A stretch of 64,000 nucleotides of DNA from Burkholderiaceae bacterium (GCA_004299095.1 SCQQ01000025.1:28528-92527); one strand, 5' to 3'. Positions 1 to 8,249 are shown, numbered from the stretch's first letter. Made by a program: numbers and translations. Notes: generated from the sequence alone by a model not told the origin.

Positions 1-240
1 CTGGCCGAAGGTGTGCGTGCGGCCGGCGTCGTCGCGGTGCGTGCCGGCGCGGAAAATCTCGATGCCCTGCGGAAGACTGCCCCCACGCTCCCCCGCTGCG
101 CGAGGTGCGCTGCCCCCCGAGGGGGCTTGACCGCCTTGGGACGGCCCGGCGGCGGTCATGCCGTCGTTGGCGGCGGGCGCTGGCGCGGCGGCGGTGTTGG
201 GGGTGGCTGCGGGCGCAGCTTGCGATGCCATGGCGGGCAT
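1..240 (-). CDS. Mu-like prophage head protease (protease I), N-terminal part, runs off the window
   Basis: An open minus-strand frame from ATG at 240 runs off position 1 (80 codons seen). After an Ala/Pro/Gly-rich leader of about 58 residues it reads LPQGIEIFRAGTHRDDAGRT, the typical start of Mu GpI-type prophage proteases, which process the scaffold during head assembly. In Mu-like phages this gene follows the G-like morphogenesis gene, here at 21140-21625 on the other strand. Finding it 86 bp downstream of mor, on mor's strand, implies rearrangement. The leader contains an in-frame GC-rich repeat (about 75-150). ATG at 231 or GTG at 246 are alternative starts, and no strong ribosome site is visible. 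The family call rests on a short motif. Confidence 0.65.
   Translation of the reverse strand, partial: MPAMASQAAPAATPNTAAAPAPAANDGMTAAGPSQGGQAPSGGSAPRAAGERGGSLPQGIEIFRAGTHRDDAGRTHTFGQ
75..150. repeat. GC-rich dispersed repeat, copy 1, inside the protease gene
   Basis: This stretch shares gcccccacgct and then gctgccccccgagggggc, followed by a cggcccg block, with 52328-52420, in the same order and similar spacing. I associate this palindromic type with Comamonadaceae chromosomes. It is translated in frame as a Gly/Pro/Ser-rich linker just before the protease domain. Confidence 0.6.
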
Positions 241-267
241 CGTCACGCGTCAGGGCCGGGCCGCCCT

Positions 268-283
268 AATGACACTGGTCATT
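268..283. promoter_or_regulatory. Perfect 6+6 bp palindrome between mor and the protease gene
   Basis: The bases AATGAC-actg-GTCATT form a perfect dyad about 28 bp upstream of the protease start, in the 86-bp gap after mor. It could be an operator or activator site. Mor/C-type activators bind short dyads, but I cannot match it to a known site. Confidence 0.3.
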
Positions 284-326
284 CTTTGCGGGCCGCGTGG
301 CCCAACCGGCAACGGGCCGGCGGCCG

Positions 327-809
327 CTATTCCAGCGGCAGGTCGCGCTGGCGGCGGGCGCGCTCCTGGCGCAGCCAGCTGGCTTCGATGCGGCGCACGT
401 GGCGCGCGGTCAGGCCCACTTCCTTGCCGACGCGGTCGTAATCTTGCCGGTACGCGCGCAGCAGGGCAATCACGCGGGTGATTTTGCCGGAGCGCTGCAG
501 TTCGCTGCCGACGTTGATGTAGGGCTGCATGCCGCCCATGTCGGCGGCAATGCCGATCATCAGCTCGGCGGCCAGCGCGCAGGCGTCGCGCGCCGCCGGC
601 GCCTGCGGCCGCGTGACCAGGGTGATGTAGAGCGAGCGCGCCAGGTCGCGCCACGATTCGGGCCAGCCTGCGGTGCGCAACTCGATCGGCGCGATCTGCT
701 CGAGCGTCAGGTCCGCCAGGTCGGGCCGCTCGGTCAGCAGCAGATCGACGTCTGCCGCTTCCGTGGCGGCGGCTTCGGCGGCGGGGTCGAGGGTGGCGGC
801 TTCGGTCAT
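327..809 (-). CDS. mor: Mor-family transcriptional activator (160 aa)
   Basis: Mor/C-family regulators activate the middle or late promoters of Mu-like phages. The C-terminal part, DYDRVGKEVGLTARHVRRIE, is the helix-turn-helix that defines the family. The middle holds the dimerisation region, with ELMIGIAADMGG and a conserved Tyr. The acidic Ala/Glu-rich leader makes it somewhat longer than Mu Mor (129 aa). It is the last gene of the leftward early operon, starting 5 bp after the previous stop. In related phages the phage end follows here, but in this window a protease gene follows. Confidence 0.8.
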   Translation of the reverse strand: MTEAATLDPAAEAAATEAADVDLLLTERPDLADLTLEQIAPIELRTAGWPESWRDLARSLYITLVTRPQAPAARDACALAAELMIGIAADMGGMQPYINVGSELQRSGKITRVIALLRAYRQDYDRVGKEVGLTARHVRRIEASWLRQERARRQRDLPLE

Positions 810-813
810 GGGG

Positions 814-1347
814 TCAGGCGTTGGTGACGGGCGCGAGCAGGAAGCGCTCGGCGGGCAGTGCCAGGGTTTGCGCCAGCAGCGCGCCATCGGCCGCGCGCGT
901 GCAGACCAGGACCTGACCGACGCGCGCGGCCAGCGCCGGGCTGCCCCAGGCGGCGCGCGCGTGGCGCACCACGCCGCCGGCGTACACGCGGCGCAGGAAC
1001 CAGCCCGAGCGCTGCTCGGCCAGGTGGCCGGCGTAGGTGCGCCAGGCGCGCACGATCTTCTCCGGGTTGCGGGGCCAGTAGCCGTCGCGCAGGCGGGCCA
1101 CCGTGCGCCGCGCCAGCCCAAGCGCCTGCGCCGCCGCGGTGGGCGATTGGGTGCGCACGAACGCCAGCAAATCGGCCGGCGGCGATTTCCGGGCCTTGGG
1201 CGCGTTTTTGGGTGCCGGACGTCCGGATATAGCCGTTTGATGCCGATCGGCCCGTGTACCCGCGGGCAAAGCGGGCAAAACGGCCGTCTCGCGTATCGCG
1301 ATTGATCCGCCTGCGATCGGCCACTTGAAAACGTCGATTTCCCTCAT
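814..1347 (-). CDS. Phage early protein with helix-turn-helix (177 aa)
   Basis: The start at 1347 overlaps the gemA stop (ATGA) and has a strong GGAGGAAAGG site upstream. Around residues 65-90 the segment SPTAAAQALGLARRTVARL looks like a helix-turn-helix, followed by GYWPRNPEKIVRAW. The rest is Arg/Ala-rich with no enzyme motif. It lies between gemA and mor, so a regulatory DNA-binding role in the early operon is likely. I do not recognise a named family. Confidence 0.65.
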   Translation of the reverse strand: MREIDVFKWPIAGGSIAIRETAVLPALPAGTRADRHQTAISGRPAPKNAPKARKSPPADLLAFVRTQSPTAAAQALGLARRTVARLRDGYWPRNPEKIVRAWRTYAGHLAEQRSGWFLRRVYAGGVVRHARAAWGSPALAARVGQVLVCTRAADGALLAQTLALPAERFLLAPVTNA

Positions 1348-1754
1348 TCCCTTTCCTCCCATCGTTTCAGTGCTTCGATCAACCCGGAAAGCTGCGGCCA
1401 GCTGCAGAACTTCAGGTCGTCCATGCCGGTCTGGCGTTTGACCCACGCGCGCAGTGCCTGCGGGCTGGGGTTCTTGATGCGGCCCTCGCGGCCGAGCGCG
1501 TTCCACAACGCCCAGACCTTGCGCTCCATCGGCGTGGCCTCGCGGTAGGTCTTCTGCCAGCCCGCCGGGCGCGGCGCGGCCACGCCCAGCTTTTCCGCCA
1601 GCTTCTGCATGTGGTCGCGCACCCGGCCGCGCTCGGCGTCGCTCAGGGCCTTGCTGCTGGTCTGGCCCGTGAGGTTTGCCAGCAGCGCGCGGTAGTCGTC
1701 ATCCGATAGCTGCAGCTTGCCCTTGAGCACGTGGATGGCGGCCAGGTGTTTCAC
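1344..1754 (-). CDS. gemA: GemA-like early regulatory protein (DUF1018, Mu gp16 type)
   Basis: This 136-aa protein starts VKHLAAIHVLKGKLQLSDDD and contains YRALLANLTGQTSSKALSDA and the late SPQALRAWVKRQTGMDDLKF block, the usual profile of DUF1018/GemA. Mu GemA alters host gene expression and DNA topology during early infection. GTG at 1754 is preferred because it overlaps the upstream stop as GTGA, in line with the other joints of this operon. An in-frame ATG about 29 codons upstream is the alternative. Confidence 0.8.
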   Translation of the reverse strand: MKHLAAIHVLKGKLQLSDDDYRALLANLTGQTSSKALSDAERGRVRDHMQKLAEKLGVAAPRPAGWQKTYREATPMERKVWALWNALGREGRIKNPSPQALRAWVKRQTGMDDLKFCSWPQLSGLIEALKRWEERE

Positions 1755-2008
1755 GCGCGCATCCTCACGGTGCGACGGATGCGCCAGAGCCCGCGGGTCG
1801 TGTTGTTCAGCTCGCGCAGCACCTTCGGAATCGTCTCGCACGTGGCGATGCGGAACTTGGCGCGCTGGTCGCAGTAGTAGAGGAACCGCGCTGCGTTGAG
1901 CGCATTGCTGCGCTTGTCGTCGTCATCGCGCGGCCACGCCGCCAGCGTTTTCCAGGCGCCGGAGTTGTTGATCTGCAGCTGGTGCTCGATGTCGGAGCGC
2001 GCGCTCAT
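1751..2008 (-). CDS. Small phage early protein (85 aa)
   Basis: The start at 2008 overlaps the upstream stop (ATGA) and the end overlaps gemA (GTGA), so it is embedded in a translationally coupled operon. It has an acidic DDDDK stretch and an Arg-rich C-terminus, RGLWRIRRTVRMRA. No domain or motif is recognised. Confidence 0.6.
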   Translation of the reverse strand: MSARSDIEHQLQINNSGAWKTLAAWPRDDDDKRSNALNAARFLYYCDQRAKFRIATCETIPKVLRELNNTTRGLWRIRRTVRMRA

Positions 2009-2463
2009 GTCGGCACCTCTGTCATGTGCGCCCACACCACGCCATCACGGCTCTTGCGTTTGCCGCACCAGGCCAACCAGCGCGCAAGCGCGTCGCCCTT
2101 TGCGCGCGGGGTGTCGGCCTCTGGAACGCCGGGCACGAGCAATTTGCCCGTCTGATATGCATGCCGCGCGAGCACGCCAATCTCCGCGTCGAGCGCGTAC
2201 TTGGGCCCGCTTGCGATCTCGATCGCACCGCCGCCGTCTGAGGAGTCTGCCGGCATTGCATCGCCAATCTCGATCAGACCGGATGACCAGCACCAGGCAA
2301 CCTGTGGCGTGCAGTCGTAGTAGTTCTTGCAACCGCAACGCGGGCACACCCGGTCGTACACCTGCAGTTCCGATGTCGAACGGCGCGGCCGCGGACGTTC
2401 AATGCGATCGGCTTCGGTATGCGCGTGACGGCAACGGGTGCATTTGATCTGCAGGTTTTTCAT
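2005..2463 (-). CDS. Com-like zinc-finger phage protein (152 aa)
   Basis: The N-terminus MKNLQIKCTRCRHAHTEADR with a second pair VCPRCGC near residues 43-48 forms a four-cysteine zinc ribbon. Its layout resembles Mu Com, the small RNA-binding protein that activates translation of the mom DNA-modification mRNA. It is more than twice the length of Com, with a C-terminal extension of unknown role containing LARWLAWCGKRKSRDG. Both ends overlap neighbours by ATGA. No mom-like gene is visible in the window, so the functional link is only suggested by similarity. Confidence 0.6.
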   Translation of the reverse strand: MKNLQIKCTRCRHAHTEADRIERPRPRRSTSELQVYDRVCPRCGCKNYYDCTPQVAWCWSSGLIEIGDAMPADSSDGGGAIEIASGPKYALDAEIGVLARHAYQTGKLLVPGVPEADTPRAKGDALARWLAWCGKRKSRDGVVWAHMTEVPT

Positions 2464-2813
2464 GCGTCGACACCTCCCTCTTTGGCCTTGGCCCAGTCGG
2501 CGTCGCGCTGCAAGAACGCAGCGAGCACCGCGGATTTCAGGTCGAGACGCAGGATGCGAATGCACTCCGGATCATCTTCGTCGGCAGGCTCCGTTTCGCA
2601 CGCTGCTTTCACGACAAGCCACGCGAAGTCGTCGCGCGACAGCGCAGCCGCCTGCTGCTCTCGCCAGGCGGCGAGCGCGCCCCGGCAGTTGCTGCACACG
2701 CCGGTGCCGTCGTCGCGGTTGACCGCGAGCCAACTGCACCCACCCAGGCAGGCGCGCCGGTCGGTGCAGCCGCAGCCTACGCAGGTCGCTTCGCGGGTTG
2801 CGATCGCCTTCAT
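2460..2813 (-). CDS. Cysteine-rich phage early protein (117 aa)
   Basis: The N-terminal 45 residues hold CVGCGCTDRRACLGGCSW and then VCSNC, at least seven cysteines, consistent with one or two zinc sites. The C-terminal part is helical and acidic (CETEPADEDDPECIRIL). The start at 2813 overlaps the gam stop (ATGA). Function unknown; the motif suggests nucleic-acid or protein binding. Confidence 0.6.
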   Translation of the reverse strand: MKAIATREATCVGCGCTDRRACLGGCSWLAVNRDDGTGVCSNCRGALAAWREQQAAALSRDDFAWLVVKAACETEPADEDDPECIRILRLDLKSAVLAAFLQRDADWAKAKEGGVDA

Positions 2814-3361
2814 GCCGCCAACTCCGCGCGCTCGTCGGCGGCCACGTCCTTGATCACGGCGTTGACGGCCTTCTCGACGTCGCCGCCCACGCTCTTGATC
2901 AGCACGTCGTCGCAGTCGGCTTCCACCGTCACGCCGAGCTTCTTGAGCAGCTTGCCGTCGAGCTGCTCGAGCGCCTTGGCCACGGGCTTTTCGGTGGTCT
3001 GGATCAAGATCGCGAGCTGGTCGCCCGCGATGTCGCCGGCGGCGGCCAGGCGTTTGATGCGCTCGATCAGCTGCTGGTCGGTGCCCCAGGTCATCTTGCC
3101 GCGCTTCTTGGTCAGGCCGAAGCGCAGGCCCTGCACGATGTAGGTGCGCGGCTTGGCGAACAGCTCGCGGTTGTCGCGGATCAGGTCGGCCAGGCGGCTG
3201 TAGTCGGCCGCCACGGTGCGCGCGTTGCGCTGGATGCGCGGCAGCTCGGCGCGCTTGAGCGCATCGACCCGCGCCTGCAGGTCGCGCAGCGTGCCGGCCA
3301 GCGCGTCGCGCGTGCTGGCCAGGATGGCGGCGCGCTTCTGGATGTCTTGCATGGTGCTCAT
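2810..3361 (-). CDS. gam: Gam-like host-nuclease inhibitor (183 aa)
   Basis: Mu Gam binds double-stranded DNA ends and protects phage DNA from host exonucleases. The length (183 aa versus about 174) fits the family. The profile also fits: an N-terminal coiled coil (TRDALAGTLRDLQARVDALK), then NRELFAKPRTYIVQGLRFGL with KKRGKMTWGTDQQLIERIKR, then a small alpha/beta C-terminus. It overlaps both neighbours by ATGA. The sequence is divergent from Mu Gam itself. Confidence 0.75.
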   Translation of the reverse strand: MSTMQDIQKRAAILASTRDALAGTLRDLQARVDALKRAELPRIQRNARTVAADYSRLADLIRDNRELFAKPRTYIVQGLRFGLTKKRGKMTWGTDQQLIERIKRLAAAGDIAGDQLAILIQTTEKPVAKALEQLDGKLLKKLGVTVEADCDDVLIKSVGGDVEKAVNAVIKDVAADERAELAA

Positions 3362-4059
3362 GGGTTTTCTCCGGGGATTGGGGTTGGGTGCGAGAGGATT
3401 TCGTCGACCGCCGTTTGCGCCCGGCGCGCGCGCTGCACCGCGTCGCGGATGGCGCGCACCGCGGGGCTGGTGGCGGCGCCCGCGTCCGACCTTTTTGCCG
3501 GCGCCGGCAAATGGGTGGGCGCGTGCGCCGTCCGCGCGTCGGCAACGCGCTCGCCCGCGGTGGCGATGGGCAGCGCGACGGTGAGCGTGGCCACGAGGTC
3601 GACCGGGTCACAGCGGATGCCGGCGGGCCGCGCGCCGCGGCGGTCGGCCTCGCGCTTCTTCTCGGCGGCCGCCTCGGTCTTGTCGGCCATGCCGGCGAGC
3701 ACCGCGTACAGGTAGGCGTGGTGCTTCATCGGCAGTTCCAGCTTGCCGGCGTCGCGCTGGCCCAGCATCTGGTCGATGGCTTCGGCCCATGCGGCAAGGG
3801 GTGCGGGCCAGTCGCGGCCTTTCCACGTGACGGCGCGGCGCTCCAGGTCGGGCAGCAGCTCCAGCAGCAGCTTGATCTTCTTGCGCGCGGTCAGGCTCTG
3901 GCGCGCGGGCTTGAAGAGTTGCACGTACTGCAACACCCGTGCGCCCATGGGAATGCTCACGCTGGCCAGGCGCGCCAGGGCCTTCTGGTCGGCGGCGCTG
4001 GCGAAGAGCGTGGACACGTCGAGGTCGGCGCCGCAGTTGGGGCAGGACAGATCGGTCAT
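3358..4059 (-). CDS. Phage early protein with N-terminal CPNCG motif (233 aa)
   Basis: It begins MTDLSCPNCGADLDVSTLF, half of a zinc ribbon whose second cysteine pair is not obvious. The middle is basic and helical, with ARKKIKLLLELLPDLERRA. From about residue 145 on it is Ala/Arg/Pro-rich and probably disordered. Start and stop overlap neighbours by ATGA. It belongs to the early operon between gam and a winged-helix protein. I do not recognise the family. Confidence 0.6.
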   Translation of the reverse strand: MTDLSCPNCGADLDVSTLFASAADQKALARLASVSIPMGARVLQYVQLFKPARQSLTARKKIKLLLELLPDLERRAVTWKGRDWPAPLAAWAEAIDQMLGQRDAGKLELPMKHHAYLYAVLAGMADKTEAAAEKKREADRRGARPAGIRCDPVDLVATLTVALPIATAGERVADARTAHAPTHLPAPAKRSDAGAATSPAVRAIRDAVQRARRAQTAVDEILSHPTPIPGENP

Positions 4060-4553
4060 CGCGCGCCCTCCCGATCGGCGAACACGCTGCGCGACGGCAC
4101 GGCGAGGAAGTCGTCAGCGCCGGGGCGCGCGCTGTGCCACGCGGGCGGTTGCCAGGCGGGCTGCTCGCGCCAGTTGCGCCGCGCGGGCGGCACCAGGTCG
4201 CGCGGCGGCGCGGGCGTGGGCTCGGCCTTGCGCGGCGTGGTGGCGGGCGAATCGCCGGGGCGCAGCGGCAATGCGCCGCGCGGCGCCAGGGCGTGCAGCG
4301 CGTCGGCGCGCACGCGCCAGCGGCCGGTGTGGCCGTGGCCGCCGGCGTTCTCGACCCAGCCGTAGTCGCTCAACTGCCGCAGGTAGCTCGACACCTGGCG
4401 CGGCGTGAGCGTGATGCCCTTGAGCGCGCTCAGCACGTCGGCAAAACCGTGCGCGCGGGGCGCGTCGATGGCCACGGCGCGCAGCACGCGCTCCATTTGC
4501 ACGGCGAGCAGGCGGGTGCCGCCGCCCCAGTCGGTTTTCAGGGTGATGGTCAT
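4056..4553 (-). CDS. Phage winged-helix-like protein (165 aa)
   Basis: Residues about 35-95 (AHGFADVLSALKGITLTPRQ, then VSSYLRQLSDYGWVENAGG, then TGRWRVRADALHAL) read as a winged helix that ends in the typical wing-and-strand pattern. The C-terminal half is Pro/Arg-rich and likely disordered. ATGA overlaps on both sides place it firmly in the early operon. A DNA-binding role is inferred. Confidence 0.6.
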   Translation of the reverse strand: MTITLKTDWGGGTRLLAVQMERVLRAVAIDAPRAHGFADVLSALKGITLTPRQVSSYLRQLSDYGWVENAGGHGHTGRWRVRADALHALAPRGALPLRPGDSPATTPRKAEPTPAPPRDLVPPARRNWREQPAWQPPAWHSARPGADDFLAVPSRSVFADREGAR

Positions 4554-4909
4554 GCCCACACCCCCCAGGCCAAGAAGATGGAGAGCACCAGCACCACGAT
4601 CAGGATGGCGCGTGCGTGGCCGCCTTCCTTGCGGTACGGGCCGTAGATGCCGCGGCGCCATTCGGGCGTGGGGAAAGCCTCTTCCAGCGTGCGCGGGTAG
4701 CGGCGCGTGTGCACGTCGGCCATGGGCGCGAGGTCGATCACTTCGCCGGCCCAGCCGGTGGCGTTCATGGCCGCGCGGACGCAGGCGCGGGCGCTGGCCC
4801 AGCGCCGGTCGGCGTCCGTCGGCTGCGCCAGGGTGGCGGCGATTTGCGTGAGCGCCTCGCGCTCGTTGCGCGGCGCGGGCAGCAGGAACAGGGGTGTGGC
4901 GGCGGTCAT
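4550..4909 (-). CDS. Phage early protein with C-terminal membrane anchor (119 aa)
   Basis: Most of the chain is soluble. The last 18 residues or so, ILIVVLVLSIFLAWGVWA, form a hydrophobic segment that would anchor the protein by its C-terminus. The start at 4909 overlaps the upstream stop (ATGA) and the end overlaps the downstream start. Function unknown. Confidence 0.55.
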   Translation of the reverse strand: MTAATPLFLLPAPRNEREALTQIAATLAQPTDADRRWASARACVRAAMNATGWAGEVIDLAPMADVHTRRYPRTLEEAFPTPEWRRGIYGPYRKEGGHARAILIVVLVLSIFLAWGVWA

Positions 4910-5118
4910 GGGCGGGCTCCGGCAAGGGCGCGGATGGCCAGGCCGCGGGCGTGGCCGTGGCGCTCCAGCGCGTCGATCAGGGCATCGGCCGCGCAGCGGG
5001 CGGCGCGCACTTCGTACAGGCGCGCGCCCGCCCCGCTCACGGTGACCAGGAATTCCACGGGCTCGGCCCGTTGCCGTGGCGCGGCGGCCAGGGCGGATTC
5101 GGTTTTGCGGATTTGCAT
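4906..5118 (-). CDS. Small phage early protein (70 aa)
   Basis: ATG at 5118 is preceded by a strong AAGGAGG site about 6 bases away. The chain starts MQIRKTESALAAAPRQRAEP and contains a short beta-rich stretch (VEFLVTVSGAGARLYEVRAA) followed by a helix. It lies 11 bp after the MuB-like gene and overlaps the next gene by ATGA. No family recognised. Confidence 0.55.
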   Translation of the reverse strand: MQIRKTESALAAAPRQRAEPVEFLVTVSGAGARLYEVRAARCAADALIDALERHGHARGLAIRALAGARP

Positions 5119-5129
5119 GGCGGCCTCCT

Positions 5130-6035
5130 TCAGCAGTGCGCGACCACGTCGGCGTCGACCACCGGGTAGCCGGCGGTGGCGGCCGCGTTCATGGCGCGCG
5201 CGATCAAGTTGTGGACGACGAGCGGGTAGCACACGCTCACGGCGCCGGCGTCGCCCGGCTGGGCGCCGCGGGGCGTGCGCGTGAGGCGCTCGCGCAGGGC
5301 ACCCCACGCATCGGGCGCGAACACGTCTTTCGGCTCCAGGCCGAAGCGCGCGAACTTGTGCGCCACGTAGCCTTCCAGGTCGTTGTCCAGCGGCGGCAGC
5401 TCCACCACTTCGCAACGCTGCATGACCTCGCGCACCTCGGGGTTCTGGCTGTTCAGGATGCGGCGCAGCTCGGGCTGGGCGATGAGCGCGATGCCGATCA
5501 CGCGCGCCATGCCGTCCTTCAGTTCCAGGAAGCGCTTCAGGTGCTTGAGCGTGGGCAGCGGCAGGCAGTGCGCCTCCTCGATCACCAGCAGGTGGCGGCG
5601 GCCGGCGCGGCGGCTCGCTTTCAGCAGCTCATGCAATTGCGCAAAGCGCGCCTGCGGGCTGCTCTTGATCTTGAGCTGCGGATCCAGCGCGTAGGCAATG
5701 GCCTCGGCGATGTGCGTGGCGCGCAGCGTCTTGCCGCGGCTGTCGCTCGCCTCCATGGCGAGCACGTAGGGGCGGATGATGAGCACGTCGCGCTCCTCGT
5801 CGATCAGGCGCTGTTCCAGGTCTTCCACCAGCGTGCTCTTGCCCGCGCCGGATTCGCCCACCAGCGCCATGAAGCCGTGGTTCTGCGCGCAGTCCAGCAG
5901 CGCGGCGCGGGCGTAGCGCACGGCGGGGCTCTGGTAGACGTCGTCGCGGCTTTGCACGTCGTCCACGAACGGACTGCGCGACAGCTTGAAGTGCGCCAGC
6001 GCCTTTTGGGTGACAGGGGTGTTTTGAAGTAGCAT
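5130..6035 (-). CDS. MuB-like transposition ATPase (301 aa)
   Basis: MuB-type AAA+ ATPases bind target DNA, deliver it to the transposase and give target immunity. Walker A is GESGAGKS (residues 60-67), Walker B is HLLVIEEAH (148-156), and AHKFARFGL and an Arg-rich C-terminal region follow. The length is close to Mu B (312 aa). ATG at 6035 was chosen because AAGGAG lies about 10 bases upstream. ATG at 6143, which overlaps the upstream gene as ATGA, would add 36 low-complexity residues and cannot be excluded. It is also similar to ExeA/TniB ATPases, but context favours the phage role. Confidence 0.85.
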   Translation of the reverse strand: MLLQNTPVTQKALAHFKLSRSPFVDDVQSRDDVYQSPAVRYARAALLDCAQNHGFMALVGESGAGKSTLVEDLEQRLIDEERDVLIIRPYVLAMEASDSRGKTLRATHIAEAIAYALDPQLKIKSSPQARFAQLHELLKASRRAGRRHLLVIEEAHCLPLPTLKHLKRFLELKDGMARVIGIALIAQPELRRILNSQNPEVREVMQRCEVVELPPLDNDLEGYVAHKFARFGLEPKDVFAPDAWGALRERLTRTPRGAQPGDAGAVSVCYPLVVHNLIARAMNAAATAGYPVVDADVVAHC

Positions 6036-6139
6036 TGGGTCTTCTCCTTCGGTTGGGTTTTGGTGAACAGAACTGCTTGGGGATGCCGCCTCGGCTGTTA
6101 GCGCAGCCGGGGCGTTTTCTTTGGTGGAACGGCGTGCGT

Positions 6140-6394
6140 TCATGACGGCTGGCGCAGCGTGTCGCGGATGTCGCTGGCGATCTGCAGGATGGCCACCAGG
6201 TCTTCGGCGCCGTGCGTGCCGCCTTGCTTGCACACCGCGTCCAGCGCCTGGTGCGCGTGCGCCGCGATGTCTTCGGCGCGCAGGGCGCAGCGCTCCATGC
6301 GGCCGAGCAGGTCGCAGTGCGCGCGCAGCCGCTCGCGCTCGGCCGGGCGCATGCCGCCGATGTGCGCAATCGTTTTGTCTATGGTTTGGGTCAT
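6140..6394 (-). CDS. Small phage early protein between transposase and MuB (84 aa)
   Basis: The protein is helical, starting MTQTIDKTIAHIGGMRPAER and containing LLGRMERCALRAEDIAAHAH. ATG at 6394 has AGGAAA about 5 bases upstream; ATG at 6427 is an alternative that would overlap the transposase gene. Small proteins at this position are common in BcepMu-type phages. Function unknown. Confidence 0.6.
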   Translation of the reverse strand: MTQTIDKTIAHIGGMRPAERERLRAHCDLLGRMERCALRAEDIAAHAHQALDAVCKQGGTHGAEDLVAILQIASDIRDTLRQPS

Positions 6395-6410
6395 GGTCTT
6401 TCCTCTGGGG

Positions 6411-8201
6411 TCAGTTGGCTTTGGCATCGCTGCCGATCACGCGCAAGGTGGCGCGCACACTCAGGCGCTGCTGCAGCGCGGGTAACTCGGGCTCGGGCAC
6501 GCCGGCGGGGTACCAGGCGCGCATCTGGCGCAGGCGCTCGGCATCCATTGGCAAGCCGGCGTCGGTGAGCGCCTTGCTCGCCTCGAAGAAGGTGAGCGCG
6601 CGCGGCGCGGCCGCGGCCACTTCGCCCACGCGCACGCTGGGCGTGACCTGCTCGCCGCGCCGGGGCAGCCAGGTGCGCGCGGGCGCCTGGTCGATGCGTT
6701 TCGCCGGATCGATGCGGCCGCCAAAGGGCGCCGTCCGGGCTTTCTGTGCGGCCTCGGCCTCATCGTTGGTGGCGGCGCCGTAGGCCAGGCGCTTCATGGC
6801 CTTGCGGTTGCGGTCGGCTTGCGTGTCGGCCGGGCGCGCCCAGTCTTCGCCGATCACGTTGGCATCGGCGCGGAAGTTGCCTTCGCCCACGCGCTCGACC
6901 ATCGGCGCGTTTTCGTAGCGCTCATGGCCGTCGGCGTCGCGCACGATCACGGTGCAGCCGTCTTGCTGCGCCACGCCGTAGGTGACCTGCAGCTTCTCGC
7001 CCACCAGCGCGCCGGGGATGCCGGAAACGTCGAACTCGCGCCCGTCGAACTGCACGGTCAGCGTGACGCTCACCTTGCGCGGCTCGGGCGTGTGCACCAG
7101 CAGCTTCTGGCACACCTCGACCGCGGGCGGCTCGCGCAACTGCGCGGCGGCGATGGTCATCCAGCAGTCGGTGCGCGTCTTGCCGTGGCGCGTGTGCGCG
7201 CGGCTCGCGTTGAACCAGGCGGCCCAGCGGCCGGCCTGCGCGTTCAGCTCTTCCAGCCCCGCCACCGGTTTGAAGCGCAGGCCCGACTCAAAGCCGCGCT
7301 CGATGATGTCGCGCGCCTTCTCCACCTGGCCGGTGGCGCGCGCGCTGCCCGGTGCGTGCGCGATCAGCTCCACGCCCAAGGCCCGTGCCAGGTTCTTGAA
7401 CAGGCCGCTGGTGTTGGCGCTGCCCGGGTCCATCATGAGGATGCGCGGCACGCCGTGGAACGGCTCGTCCGGGCGCCGGTGCATGGCGCAAATGAACGAT
7501 TCGGCCAGGTTGGCGCCGCTCTCGGCGCCCATCACGTAGTGCACGCCGATGGCGCCGCTGAAGTGGTCGGTCCACTCGTATGACCACACCCGGTCGGCGG
7601 TGATGCGCGCCAGGTTCCTGGGCTTGTTCTTGTAGAAGCGCTCGCGCTCCATCACCTGCAGGCCGCTGTCGCGGCCGCGGCCTTCGTGCAGGTAATAGAG
7701 CACGCACAGGCTGGCGTCGATCTGCCACACGTGATTGGGGTGCAGGCTGGCGAGCTCCACCGCCGGCGCGGGCCGGTTCAGCTGGTCGGGGTGCAGGCCG
7801 TAGGCGCGCAGCGCGCGGGCGCAGGCGCTGGCCGAGAGCCGTGTAACTTCGCCCGTGGCGGCGTCGATCGCTTCGGCGCGCAGCTCGCCGTTGGCGCGCA
7901 GGATGTCCAGGGCGTCGCCCAGGCTCATCAGGCGCTTGCCGTTCTTGCGGTGGCTTTCCTGCAGGAAGGCGGAGAGCGTTTCCGCTTCCACGCGCGGCAG
8001 CGCCGACGTGCCAGCGTCCAGCCGCTCCTTGCGCCGCGGCGCCACGCGCACGTCGTGCATCCAGCGGTGCAGCGTGGGCAGCGAGCAGCCGAGCTCGGCG
8101 CACGCCGCGGCGTAGATCGCGCCCTTGGCGCCTTGCGGCGCGGTGGCGGCGGATTGGGCAATCTGCAACAGGCGGGGCATGATGGCGGCCTTGGGTGGCA
8201 T
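6411..8201 (-). CDS. Mu-type transposase A, DDE recombinase (596 aa)
   Basis: This catalyses strand transfer in phage integration and replicative transposition. The N-terminus has a helix-turn-helix (AAACAELGCSLPTLHRWM, about 31-48). The catalytic core (rve) follows, with Asp162 in HVWQIDASL, Asp258 in RILMMDPGSA and Glu294 in TGQVEKARD. The C-terminal Mu_transpos_C domain begins near VTLTVQFDGREFDV. The length (596 aa) is near MuA (663) and all three catalytic acids are present, so the enzyme looks intact. An internal ATG at 8180 is an alternative start. It lies upstream of the MuB-like ATPase in the leftward operon. Confidence 0.93.
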   Translation of the reverse strand: MPPKAAIMPRLLQIAQSAATAPQGAKGAIYAAACAELGCSLPTLHRWMHDVRVAPRRKERLDAGTSALPRVEAETLSAFLQESHRKNGKRLMSLGDALDILRANGELRAEAIDAATGEVTRLSASACARALRAYGLHPDQLNRPAPAVELASLHPNHVWQIDASLCVLYYLHEGRGRDSGLQVMERERFYKNKPRNLARITADRVWSYEWTDHFSGAIGVHYVMGAESGANLAESFICAMHRRPDEPFHGVPRILMMDPGSANTSGLFKNLARALGVELIAHAPGSARATGQVEKARDIIERGFESGLRFKPVAGLEELNAQAGRWAAWFNASRAHTRHGKTRTDCWMTIAAAQLREPPAVEVCQKLLVHTPEPRKVSVTLTVQFDGREFDVSGIPGALVGEKLQVTYGVAQQDGCTVIVRDADGHERYENAPMVERVGEGNFRADANVIGEDWARPADTQADRNRKAMKRLAYGAATNDEAEAAQKARTAPFGGRIDPAKRIDQAPARTWLPRRGEQVTPSVRVGEVAAAAPRALTFFEASKALTDAGLPMDAERLRQMRAWYPAGVPEPELPALQQRLSVRATLRVIGSDAKAN

Positions 8202-8249
8202 GGCTCGGACTGGCGGCGGGTGGCTGCTGGGGCGGCGGCGCGGGCGCGC

